Assembly: GCA_001275005.1 (NCBI GenBank)
Contig: JWZX01003092.1
Coordinates: forward strand, 1 to 47,499
DNA: 47,499 nucleotides
From: Chrysochromulina tobinii
Taxonomy: Eukaryota > Haptophyta > Prymnesiales > Chrysochromulinaceae
Reading direction: 5' to 3'
Part shown: piece after piece, positions 9,777 to 18,466 of the stretch
Position numbering within the stretch: the stretch's first letter is position 1
Layout: the number at the start of each line of letters is the position of its first letter
Program-made: the position numbers and the translations under genes
Notes under the pieces: model-generated
The model's database searches: none
What the model saw: the letters and a program-made list of their open reading frames with translations, nothing else
What the model was told of the DNA's origin: nothing

Positions 9777-11314
9777 CTACGGTGGTGCCGCTTCCAAACT
9801 GAGCCGGATGGCTTCCCTCATCAGAGCCTCGTCTTCATCGTCATCGCCCCCCGGCACAGCGGCAGCGAGCGGCTCGAGCGGCGGGGCCGTCGGCGGTCTG
9901 GGCATCCCTTGCGCTTCGCTTTGAGGTTTGGCGTCGTCCTGAGCAGCTGCTGGCGGCGGGTCGCTGACGGGCTCGCGAGCGCCGATGTGAGCACCGTCGC
10001 GGGGGCCACCGCCGGAGCGTCCATCCTCAAGGCTCGCCGCGATAGCCTGCATGAGCATAGCGTCCTCTTGCTCGCGCATCATCGCCAGCCGCTGCGCCAT
10101 GACGAGACGCTGCGCCTCAAGCTGATGCGCCCTCCCCATGCCGCCACTGTACCGAGTGCCCCCCCCGCCGTTAGCCGCGGCGTGAAAGGCATACCCTATG
10201 TGCATCGGCCGGTTGTCGCGGTCGACGGGCACGCCGTGGAGGGCGAGCTCTTCCGGGATCAAGAGTACCTGCTTCAAGAAGATGCATGCGGAGTCGTTGA
10301 AGAAGCCCGGACGCACGTCGTTGTGGTCGCCCGAGAACTTGACCAGATTCTTATCGCCTGCGTACGCGTCATAGATGAGCTGCGAGTGGTGAGGGCGCAC
10401 CTGCGAAGGAGGGCAGGGCGCCATGGTGAGCACTTGCATGCAACGCAGGGGGGTTGAGGCGAGTGGGGAGGGCGCACGAGGACGTCAGCGTCCCCACAGC
10501 CGAAGAGGGCGGGCACGAAGCACGTCTTGGCCGCGTCGACGGGCCGCAGCTTGTACAAGTCAAAGTTGGCGCGCCGCTTGACGGAGCCGGCCACAAAGGT
10601 GAGCGCCGTCTTCACGAGAAACGGTGGCACGTGCGGGGCGCCCGGTACAGTCTCAGGTGCGCTGGTGACAAGCTCGAGTGCGACCTGCTCGAGCGAGGCG
10701 AAGGGCGAGTCCAGGACGAGCCCGGCGATCGAAGCGTCACGGCTGGCCTGCAAGACTGCGCTCACAGAGCCCATCGAGCGTCCCCACAGCGCTATCGACG
10801 TCACGAGCCCCGTCCTGCGCAGGTGCTCGATCACCGCGGCGACGTCATCTTTCTCGTGCCATCCAAGCGAGATGAACTCGCCAGTTGACAAGCCGCAGCC
10901 GGCAAAGTCAAAGGAGAAAACGTTGGCGCCCGTTGCAAATACGGCTGCCATGATCTGGAGCGCCTCGGCGCGGCAGGAGGCGTTGCCATGCATGTAAATC
11001 ACGCAGGGCGCACCAACCTCGGGAAGCTCACGCCGCCGCCAAAAGCTGCCCTCGAGTTTGAGCCCGCGCGCATTCTCCACCTGGCAGTCCTCCCGCATGA
11101 ATGCCTTCCCGCCGTACTCGAACTCTGAGGGACCCAGGTCCGCCAGTGTGTAAGGCGCACGAGGCGGTCGAATGATAGCCTTCACAATATCCTCGTAGCC
11201 TTCCTTAGCCATCGAGAACCAGCCGCGTGAGCGAGGAGTTGAAGAGCTGCCATCGGGAGCCTCGGGCGGGTCGCCTTCGGGAGGGCCGCTGGCTGAGGCA
11301 CGCTGAGGCGGCAT
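9777..11314 (-). CDS. Alpha/beta hydrolase with C-terminal ubiquitin-interacting motifs (2 exons)
   Basis: Exon 1 is 11314-10478 (279 codons) and exon 2 is 10400-9777. A 77-nt GT-AG intron joins them in phase to give 486 residues. The hydrolase core shows the oxyanion-region HGNAS (residues ~109-113), the nucleophile elbow GRSMGS (Ser ~180), the acid in GCGDADVL just before the intron, and the catalytic His in SGDHND (~305) just after it. Splicing is therefore required for a complete triad. This resembles serine hydrolases of the ABHD/BEM46 group. The C-terminal third has two helices of UIM type, EDAMLMQAIAASLED and DEALMREAIRLSLEA, with the expected acidic start and Ala-x-x-x-Ser. This suggests ubiquitin binding and a role at ubiquitinated proteins or membranes. 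The substrate is unknown. Confidence 0.8.
10401..10477 (-). other. 77-nt GT-AG intron with duplicated boundary
   Basis: On the minus strand the intron begins GTGCGCCCTCCCCACTCGCC, and exon 2, directly after the terminal CAG, begins GTGCGCCCTCACCACTCGCA. The first 19 bases match with one mismatch. The translated intron start (VRPPHS) mirrors the true exon start (VRPHHS). Removing the intron keeps phase 0 and reunites the catalytic Asp and His of the hydrolase. Confidence 0.85.
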
Positions 11315-11535
11315 GATGATTTTGCGAGCGGAGAGCCGCCTCTCTCGCGGCTTTTGCGGCGGCGTTCAGTTAGGCGTTCGCTTCGGAAATGACGCAACTT
11401 ACAGATGCGCGCTCGGCGCGGCGCGGTGAAAGGTCTAGGACTCCCCTCTTGTCAAACAAGTAACACCCACAGACTCACGAGTAAATCTGTTGGTTCCTGT
11501 GGAGAGCTACAGCGTTCCTCTGACGCCGCTCTCGC

Positions 11536-13092
11536 TCAGCGCGCAAAGGTAAAGAGGTGGCCCTGCACTGGCACGCCGTTCTCCATGCGGGGCGTGATCT
11601 CCTCGTATGCGATGAGCTCAAAATTGCCAGTGGCCGCTGCAGTCGCGACCACGTACGCCTTGGTGTGAGCGAACCGTCCGCTGGTGCGCAGCCGCCAGCC
11701 CGCGGGAGCCTCCTCCTCGTCCGCGCGCTCGCACGAGAAGACAAGCGCGACGCCCGAAACGGCGCTTAATCGTGAGAAGGCCGCAAGGACGTCTGACAGG
11801 TCGCCAAAGTAGACAAGCACGTCTGCAGCGGCCAGGAGCTCGACACCACTCTGCTCGTCCACCGCGCGCGCCGCCGCCTGCTGGCGCCGCATCGAGGCCC
11901 TGTGGTTGCCCTGCATGCGGCGCTCGAGCACGTCCGCACGCTGCAGCGTCACCAAGTCGGCCGCGAGCACCTTGTCATACACGGGGCTACCGTCCTCGGT
12001 CATGAGGGCCTCAGCCTTGGTAAGCATCTTGGGCGACAGGTCGACGCCTGTGAGGTACCCCGAGACGAGGGTGCGCAAGTACGGCCCTGCAAGCCCGGTG
12101 CCGCAGCCCGCGTCGAGGGCCGTTGCAAAGGGTGCGCCGCCGCGCACAGAGCGCACGTGCGCCGCCACTGCCTCACCAAGCAACCGAGGCACAACATATC
12201 CAAGCGTAGCGAGCTTCTCGTTGAATGAGTCCGAAAAGTCGTCAAAGAGCGATTTGACGAATTGCGGCGATGCCTTCTTGACGCCGCCGCCGCCCGCGCC
12301 GCCACTGCTGCTGTCGGCGAGCATCGCAGCGAGCATGTGCTCCGCTTGGGCATGCTCCGGGGCGAGCTGCAACGCGTTGCGCAAGGCGTTCTGCGCATTC
12401 TCGAGACAGACGCTGCTGCTGACGGCGGAGCTCGCGTCGCCCGGCTCGACGCCCATGAGTAAGCTCGTTGGTTCGGCCGCGTACGTCGCACACTGCTCGT
12501 CGCTCAGCCCCGAGAGCTGGATCCCGAAGTTGTAGTACAGCTCCGCGAGATACGTTGCATCGTCGGACTCTTCAGCCGGTTCGCCCTCGCTCGCCTCGTG
12601 CATCCGCTCGAGCTCGAGAATGGCGCGCTGGAAGGCGCGCGTCGCCTGCAATGGCCGATCGCGCACCTCCGCGAGCGCCGTGCCCAGGTTGGCCCACGCA
12701 TCCCAGCGTTTTGGATCCGCCGCAACCACCTCGAGGTAGAGCGACGCCGCCTCACGCAGCGCGTCGTTCGTCTTTCGGTCCTGCAGCTGCAGCGCGAGAT
12801 TGAAGGCCGCATCCGAGTGGGCTGGTTCGATTGCAAGCACCATGCGGTACAGCTCCTCCGCGCGCGCGTCGTTGTCCTCGCCGCCGAGATCAATGAGCAC
12901 CGAGCCGAGATTGGTCATACAATCGGTGCGAGTGCGGTCAAGGCGGATGCACGATTCGAAGGCAACCCTCGCGGCCTCAAACGAGCCGTCCCGGTACAAG
13001 TCGAGACCACGCATAAATTGCCAGTTCGCATCCGGATTCGAAGGGAGCGCGGCGTCCGCCCAGCAGAGAAGCACGAGCCATCCTCTCCTCAT
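11536..13092 (-). CDS. TPR-containing class I SAM-dependent methyltransferase, secreted or lumenal
   Basis: I choose the ATG at 13092, residue 29 of the longer frame, because it begins a signal-peptide-like sequence, MRRGWLVLLCWADAALPSNP. The product is about 518 residues. The N-terminal half is made of tetratricopeptide repeats (for example WQFMRGLDLYRDGSFEAARV and WDAWANLGTALAEVRDRPLQ). A linker LFDDFSDSFNEKLATLGYVV is typical of the TPR-linked methyltransferase family found in proteobacteria and algae. The methyltransferase domain has motif I ALDAGCGTGLAGPYL, the acidic loop GVDLSPKML, and a late strand VLVYFGDLSDVL. It ends in a beta strand before the stop. The methyl acceptor is unknown. 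One intact exon. Confidence 0.8.
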   Translation of the reverse strand: MRRGWLVLLCWADAALPSNPDANWQFMRGLDLYRDGSFEAARVAFESCIRLDRTRTDCMTNLGSVLIDLGGEDNDARAEELYRMVLAIEPAHSDAAFNLALQLQDRKTNDALREAASLYLEVVAADPKRWDAWANLGTALAEVRDRPLQATRAFQRAILELERMHEASEGEPAEESDDATYLAELYYNFGIQLSGLSDEQCATYAAEPTSLLMGVEPGDASSAVSSSVCLENAQNALRNALQLAPEHAQAEHMLAAMLADSSSGGAGGGGVKKASPQFVKSLFDDFSDSFNEKLATLGYVVPRLLGEAVAAHVRSVRGGAPFATALDAGCGTGLAGPYLRTLVSGYLTGVDLSPKMLTKAEALMTEDGSPVYDKVLAADLVTLQRADVLERRMQGNHRASMRRQQAAARAVDEQSGVELLAAADVLVYFGDLSDVLAAFSRLSAVSGVALVFSCERADEEEAPAGWRLRTSGRFAHTKAYVVATAAATGNFELIAYEEITPRMENGVPVQGHLFTFAR

Positions 13093-13372
13093 CTTCGACG
13101 CTCGCGATCTCCGAACGAGGTCCGAGAACGAAGCGCTATCCGGACAAAAAGCTCCCTGAGCCTCAGCCAGCGTCACCGAGTCCCAAGCGGCGTCGATATC
13201 GGTAAAGTACCGGAACTGTGTCCCGTGTGTGTCCCGGCCCCCCGCGCCCCCGGTGTCTTTTCATTCATGGAACTGAGTCGGCCGCCGTGAGCTCCGGGGG
13301 ATTGGCCCGTGGACCCCTTGCGTGGACCGTGGTCGCGCGCGCGATTCACCCATTCAGGAGAGGTCTCGTGGT

Positions 13373-14572
13373 ATGTTGGAAAGAAAAAAGCGAGCGACAT
13401 GGAGCCCCGCGCTCGTTTTTCCGAAGATGGAGTGGCGAGTCTATAGCAAAGACTTTGCTGACATGTGCCCAGGCGAGGCGCCGCTTGAGTGCCGGCAACG
13501 CAGGTGCACACCATATTCCGACTGTCAACGTCAAAGCAGTTGCCGCATCAGTACTGACAGGTCGTCGGCGATGATGCGAGTCCACAGCATGGCCTTCTGT
13601 GGAAAAGATGACTCATACGTCGCTGTAGACTTTGATAAGGAGTCGTGGCAGCCGAGGCAGAGCCGCGCCGTGCACTGGCGATCAGGCTCGCTACTGGCGC
13701 ACTTGCTCCCTTCCTTGGAACTTGGTCTTCAGGACTCGCAGACAGAGGGGCCTGAGATCGGAGTTTGCCCTGGCGGCCACTTCGAAATCATGAAAGGGTG
13801 TAAGCCATGGGGACGAACCTTGTGCTGGGTCCATGCAACCGAGACCGACTCAGTGGAGCAGCCGCACGTCGAGCCTCTCGTTGCCTTAGGAGAGTACGGT
13901 AATGACGACAGAAGGTGGCTCGAAGATTGGTGCTTCTCGTCCGATGGCACGTTGCTTGCAGCCGTCATGAATTGGGAAGATGGAGACCAAAGAGAGGATC
14001 CAGACTTGGTGGTGTACAATTTACGCCCTTTCCTTACGGAGCTCGAGGCCCGGCGTGCGGCCCGGCGTGCGCGTGCACTGCTTCCGCTCCGCACCTTTGT
14101 GATGTCTCTGAGCCTCCGTGAGCGGCAAGTGGCGGAGATTCCCTCGTTGATTCAGGAGCTTCGCTTGGAGGAGGGGCGGCCGGGTACAGGTACGACCATG
14201 GAGAGCCAACCCGGCGTCATCTCCGATGCACTCGCAGCCGTATTTGGAAACGCGTCTTTGGTCGAGCTGATCGAGTCATGGCTGCTACAATGGGAGACTT
14301 CCGAGGCTAGCGCGAACGATCCTTACGGCTGGTTCTCTGGCTCGGACGATCCATGCACGACCAAAACCGTCAAGCTGGGCTCGCGCCTGACATGGCGCGA
14401 GCAGCACGACTGGCGATCCAAGCACGGACAGCTGGCTCCCAGACAATCAGAGAGCCAAAGTGTTCACGAAGCTCGAGGGGCGCCTTCACAGCTGGCTCCC
14501 CCCAGACCTTCAGAGAGCCTTCCGCGACCTGGATGCACCCGATGGCCACCTTCCGCAACCTGGATGCTGTGA
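13373..14572 (+). CDS. Uncharacterised protein, 3' end uncertain
   Basis: An open frame of 400 codons from the ATG at 13373; ATGs at 13427 and 13571 are alternatives. I do not recognise the family. The central part includes a segment reading WCFSSDGTLLAAVMNW, reminiscent of a WD/beta-propeller blade. An Arg/Ala-rich helix and an acidic region with WFSGSDDP follow. From about 14430 the frame becomes low in coding character and crosses imperfect direct repeats (CAGCTGGCTCCC at ~14430 and ~14491; GATGCACCCGATGG at 14532 and 14574). The true 3' end may therefore be altered by an intron. A different plus-strand frame (about 14560-14790, DAPDGSVALLRNRLALPEQ...) looks coding and may be its last exon. 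Confidence 0.45.
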   Translation: MLERKKRATWSPALVFPKMEWRVYSKDFADMCPGEAPLECRQRRCTPYSDCQRQSSCRISTDRSSAMMRVHSMAFCGKDDSYVAVDFDKESWQPRQSRAVHWRSGSLLAHLLPSLELGLQDSQTEGPEIGVCPGGHFEIMKGCKPWGRTLCWVHATETDSVEQPHVEPLVALGEYGNDDRRWLEDWCFSSDGTLLAAVMNWEDGDQREDPDLVVYNLRPFLTELEARRAARRARALLPLRTFVMSLSLRERQVAEIPSLIQELRLEEGRPGTGTTMESQPGVISDALAAVFGNASLVELIESWLLQWETSEASANDPYGWFSGSDDPCTTKTVKLGSRLTWREQHDWRSKHGQLAPRQSESQSVHEARGAPSQLAPPRPSESLPRPGCTRWPPSATWML

Positions 14573-15480
14573 TAGATGCACCCGATGGGTCCGTGGCACT
14601 CCTGAGGAATCGGCTCGCACTGCCTGAGCAGCACTGCGCCGTGCGCCCCGCCGCCGATGCAGCCATGGCCACGTGCCTCTGGTCTGCCTCCACTGCTGAG
14701 GTCGGCGGATGTGCGCGACTGCAGGATGGGAGCTTGCTCTCCTTGAAGCCAGCCAACCTGCCACAGCTTGACAGAGCACGGGAACCATAGCACGGCGCCG
14801 TGCGCCGTCGCGGTGTGACGATTCTGACGAAGCGCGCTGGGGCAGCCCAGAGCGCGAGCTGGACCATGGACGGCGCCTGAGCGCTGTGGTACCATACAGG
14901 TGTGAGCATGGGCGTGAGACAGTGGTACTGCAGCGCGCAGCACAAGCGCTCAATAAAGGTTATTCGTGTGTGTGAACCGTGTGTGTCCTGTGTGTCCCCG
15001 TGTGTCAGGGCGCGGCGGTCGTGCGGTGCGGGTGCTCTGGATTTTGGGATGGTTGTGAGGTTCTTCAGTGTGATCCGTGTGCCCGTGTGTCCCCGTGTGT
15101 CCCGTGTGAACGTTAACACGACAGACGCGACAACCGGTGCTACGGCACTGTTACTGCCCGCTCAGAATACACACACCTTACATGACCCCATCCCATACGG
15201 GTGTCCAGGCTCCCCCCAATGTCTTTTTACGGTACAGCACCTCCGAGCTGGGAATTACTTCCAAGAAAAGATCGCGTGGCACGGTTGTCGCGTCTGTCGT
15301 GTTAACGTTCAAACAGTGCCGTAGCACCGGCTGTCGCGTCTGTCGTGTTAACGTTCACACAGTCGTAGCACAGCACAGGGGACCACAGACGGATGGTTCT
15401 TCACGCGTGCACATCCGAGTCGCGCGCGGCGCGGCGGCGGCGACGGGTGCGCGAATCGTTCAGATTCTGACCTTTTTCGA
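14573..15480. other. Repeat-rich gap between a hypothetical gene and the WD40 gene
   Basis: 14573-14790 may be a further exon of the preceding gene. 14960-15110 is rich in GTGTGTCC / CCGTGTGT simple repeats. 15104-15360 holds a long inverted repeat, listed separately. The remainder up to the ATG at 15481 shows no gene. Confidence 0.5.
15104..15360. repeat. 49-bp inverted repeat (foldback/MITE-like)
   Basis: The left arm 15104-15152 and the right arm 15312-15360 are reverse complements at 48 of 49 positions (single mismatch at 15331). A third, 28-bp partial copy of the right-arm sequence lies at 15283-15310, in tandem with the right arm. The spacer is about 160 bp and does not look coding. 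Its outer core GTGAACGTTAACACGA recurs at 39301, so a dispersed foldback element is plausible. It could alternatively make a structured RNA. Confidence 0.8.
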
Positions 15481-16860
15481 ATGGTGTGCCTCTCTGTCTG
15501 TTGGCGTCGCGATTCAAAGGCGGCTCGCATCACCATCGTGCACGCTATCTCGAGAGAGCGCTTTGCAGTCGGTTACGACAATGGGGCGCTGCGGGTCTTT
15601 CAGTGTGTGCCTCAGATGGCTTCCTCGACGTGCTTCTGTGAGGACTTCATTTTCAATTCGCTCGCACACGCTGCTGCGGTGCTCAGCTTGGCCAGTACAG
15701 CTATGAACGATGAGGCATACGTGCTCAGCGGCGGTGCGGATGGCCGCGTGTGTGTGCGATGCTATCGAGAGCCAGCCACAGCGCAGGAGCACAGCAGCTG
15801 GAAATTGGAGAGCACGCACGGTGGCACTCTTGGTCGATCGGGCCTCCTCATCGAATGCGTCGCCGCAGCTCGCGATACCTGGGCCGCGCTAGTCGGCAAC
15901 AAGATTGCCGTCGGTCCACTTCGGTCGGCTCACCATTGGCCCGTCCAGTATGTTGGCCCTCTGGCGAACGTGGCCGACGACTTGCAAATGCTACCCGACG
16001 GAGCGCTGGTCACCTGCTCCTTTGGAGGCCTCACTCTGTGGCGCCGGCAGGATGAGAGTACCACGCTCGGCTCGCCGCCCAAGTATGCACGCACCGAGCG
16101 TCTCGCGGCGGCGCGAGCCTCGGAAAGCATCGACCTCGGTTGCGATGGCTGGGCGCGCTCGCTTGCAGCCTCGGCAGGAGGCCAGTGGCTCGCAGCGGGC
16201 GTGGGTGGTACTGGAGGCAAGGCGTCGTTGTGGCTCTGGCGTATGGCCGACGGGGCCGAGTTTGAGTGTGGTGGGCTCCGAGGCGAAGTGCGCGCCCTTA
16301 CATGGAGCGACGACGGCTTGCTGTGTGCAGTGAGCTCCTCGGGTGTGGCTGACGTGTTTGTCTGGAGCTTTGGGAGTCGCGTCGATGGCGATGACAGCGC
16401 ACCGAGCGCCAAGCGCGCTCGAGCGAGCACGCCAGCGATGTCCAGCCCCGCAGGCCAGACGCCGTATCGCCTGCGGCTCGAGGGTGGCACGAATGCGCAT
16501 ACTCTCTCGTTTGAGTCTCGTGACGGCGCCGACGCCGCGGGTAGGACGCTGCCGTTGCTCGCATGCGGCGGCGAAGATGGCGCGATCCACCTCTTCGACC
16601 TGCAGGGTGTGCACAGCACAGATGCGCACAGCACCGTGCGCCGCGCCGAGTGTATACTGCCGGTGCTCAGATGGTCGCACCCAACGGACGAGGAAGTGCC
16701 AACATTTGATGCTCTGACGCAGCGCTGGACGAGAGGCGCGCCGCCGGATCCTGGCCGGCTCGAGCGGTTGCTCTGGCTGCCGCACAGGGCCGGGCACCGT
16801 TCCCTGCTCGTGGCGCAGTACCCTAACGGGCTGCTCACGTGTGCCATCACTTCGATGTGA
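15481..16860 (+). CDS. WD40-like beta-propeller protein
   Basis: An intact frame of 459 codons from the ATG at 15481. It shows several blade-like segments: FAVGYDNGALRVFQ, VLSGGADGRVCVRCY, WLAAGVGGTGGKASLWLW, REVRALTWSDDGLLCAVSSS-type sequence with ADVFVWSF, and LLACGGEDGAIHLFDL. These fit WD40 repeats with degenerate WD dipeptides. A Ser/Pro/Arg insertion with SAKRARAS could be a nuclear localisation signal. The function is probably scaffolding and the partner is unknown. The protein may begin in an upstream exon, because the first blade starts abruptly. Confidence 0.65.
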   Translation: MVCLSVCWRRDSKAARITIVHAISRERFAVGYDNGALRVFQCVPQMASSTCFCEDFIFNSLAHAAAVLSLASTAMNDEAYVLSGGADGRVCVRCYREPATAQEHSSWKLESTHGGTLGRSGLLIECVAAARDTWAALVGNKIAVGPLRSAHHWPVQYVGPLANVADDLQMLPDGALVTCSFGGLTLWRRQDESTTLGSPPKYARTERLAAARASESIDLGCDGWARSLAASAGGQWLAAGVGGTGGKASLWLWRMADGAEFECGGLRGEVRALTWSDDGLLCAVSSSGVADVFVWSFGSRVDGDDSAPSAKRARASTPAMSSPAGQTPYRLRLEGGTNAHTLSFESRDGADAAGRTLPLLACGGEDGAIHLFDLQGVHSTDAHSTVRRAECILPVLRWSHPTDEEVPTFDALTQRWTRGAPPDPGRLERLLWLPHRAGHRSLLVAQYPNGLLTCAITSM

Positions 16861-17087
16861 GGAGAATGATGTTCGTTCTCAGAGCTGACCTTTTCGAAAG
16901 TTCCTGCTGTGTGGCTGTATTTCGTGTGACTTTGCGGTGGTGGGGCGGGGTGCGACGAAACTCGAACGTCGATTCAACTGACCTTTCCGCTACTTCCCGC
17001 ATCGTCCTCGAGCACCACCCGTGCCACCCGCGCGCACGTCGCGACGAGCTCGACGACCGGCTCACTTCAATTTGGATCTCAGTCACC

Positions 17088-17699
17088 ATGTTCTGGATGT
17101 ATCTCCTCGGGGCGCTCCAGGGACCGTGCACACGGCGCGTGTTCGCAGCGGCCGTGTGCGCATCAGCACCAGCTGCCGCCTCGCACGCATTTGTGGCAGC
17201 GCCGGCTATCGGCAAGCCATTTGAGTGGGGGAGCCTTTGGAGCAGCTCGTATACTGGCGGAGCGGTCGCAGAACCCAAGCGCACTGGGCTGAGGCCAGCC
17301 GATGTAGCAACAATACTCGAGGACGATCTGAAATCTCGCAAGTACATTTTGACAGGTCAACTGTCACCGGGGATCTTTGCCGACGACTGCCGCTTCCAAG
17401 ACCCCAACAACGCGGTGACTGGTCTCAGCAAGTACCGCCAGGCCCTCTCCTACCTATTTCGAGCCGAAACATCCACTGTCGAAGATGTGCGCATCTCCGT
17501 GGATCCTGCGGGCTCGATTGTCGCAGAATACACGGCCAGCGGCGAGCTCAAGCTCCCGTGGCGGCCACGCATCTCTCCCTGGGCCGGTCGGATCACTTAC
17601 ACTCTAGATGCTGACGATGGCCTCATCACATCGCAAGTGGATGTTTGGAACATCACGCGGCTCGACGCGGTGCGACAAACGTTCACTCCTGGTGTCTAG
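17088..17699 (+). CDS. DUF2358-like plastid protein (SnoaL/NTF2-like fold) with bipartite targeting
   Basis: The ATG at 17088 is chosen because it begins a hydrophobic signal peptide (FWMYLLGALQG...VFAAAVC). This is followed by AAASHAFVAAP, matching the Ala-x-Ala-Phe junction used for import into complex red-derived plastids. The frame is open further upstream to 16839 but overlaps the WD40 stop, with no targeting logic. The mature ~170 residues contain FADDCRFQDPNNAVTGLSKY, then YTASGELKLPWRP and ITYTLDADDGLI. This is the pattern of the DUF2358 family, which is common in plastids of plants and algae and resembles SnoaL-like proteins. Molecular function is unknown. The product is 203 residues and complete. 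Confidence 0.75.
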   Translation: MFWMYLLGALQGPCTRRVFAAAVCASAPAAASHAFVAAPAIGKPFEWGSLWSSSYTGGAVAEPKRTGLRPADVATILEDDLKSRKYILTGQLSPGIFADDCRFQDPNNAVTGLSKYRQALSYLFRAETSTVEDVRISVDPAGSIVAEYTASGELKLPWRPRISPWAGRITYTLDADDGLITSQVDVWNITRLDAVRQTFTPGV

Positions 17700-17865
17700 C
17701 TCCGGCCCGCTCGACCCAGCGCGCTGTACGATCTTTGTACGAGTGAGGAACGATTCAGAATGTCGTGAATGGTAGATAACTTCGTAGTTGGACATATATG
17801 TTCCGATGGATGATTCAAACGTTTCTACGTAAGACACTCGGACATCGAAATTACTATCATGCTGA

Positions 17866-18213
17866 TCACTTGCCATAAATCTTCGGCTTCACTCCGGAGG
17901 TATCGGCCTTCTTAACAAGACGAAGCTGCTTCCTGCTCATCTTCTTGATCTTGCTCGTGTTGGTGATCACCTGATATGTCATGCCACGCTCGCGGTTCTC
18001 CTCCTTCTTCTTCTTCTTGGCCTCGATCCGCTCGCGTTCCTCGCGCTTCTCGCGCCGGATCTCATCATCCATCGCCGCTTGTTGCGCGAGCACCGCAGCT
18101 CGCTCCGCTCGTATCTTTTCCTTCTTCTCCCAAGAGTCACGAATCTGTGGTACAGCGACCAATGACGAGGCGCGAGCTTTCCTGGGCTCCTTCCAGGGGC
18201 GCAGCTTGCCCAT
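17866..18213 (-). CDS. CGR1: CGR1/CCDC86-like rRNA processing protein
   Basis: A complete 115-residue protein from the ATG at 18213. It starts with a basic tryptophan-containing segment (MGKLRPWKEPRKARA) and continues as a long Lys/Arg/Glu helix. It ends with the diagnostic block TYQVITNTSKIKKMSRKQLR. That block is typical of the CGR1 family (yeast Cgr1, human CCDC86), small nucleolar proteins needed for 60S pre-rRNA processing. Length fits the family. Its 3' end converges with the plastid protein gene 166 bases away. Confidence 0.85.
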   Translation of the reverse strand: MGKLRPWKEPRKARASSLVAVPQIRDSWEKKEKIRAERAAVLAQQAAMDDEIRREKREERERIEAKKKKKEENRERGMTYQVITNTSKIKKMSRKQLRLVKKADTSGVKPKIYGK

Positions 18214-18466
18214 GATGGATGGACGACACTCGACTTCTGAAGAAAGCCACGCCTCGTCGCCTCACAAAACTTCTTTTCGGGACGCCCAACATGGCGGTTT
18301 TTCATAATTCAAATGGACTTGGGCCGCCCGGTCCCAAGCTCTCCTTTCACAAAAATGTTTTACAACCTATGTCGACACGTGCTCTCGACACCAACACCTA
18401 AAGCAGATTTCAAAATGGGAGTCCGAAAGAAACGCGCAATCTACCAATATACGGCGGAGGCTAATC

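Noticed and set aside
16839-17087. Upstream extension of the plastid protein
   Set aside because: It overlaps the WD40 stop and puts ~80 charged residues before the signal peptide, which would destroy targeting.
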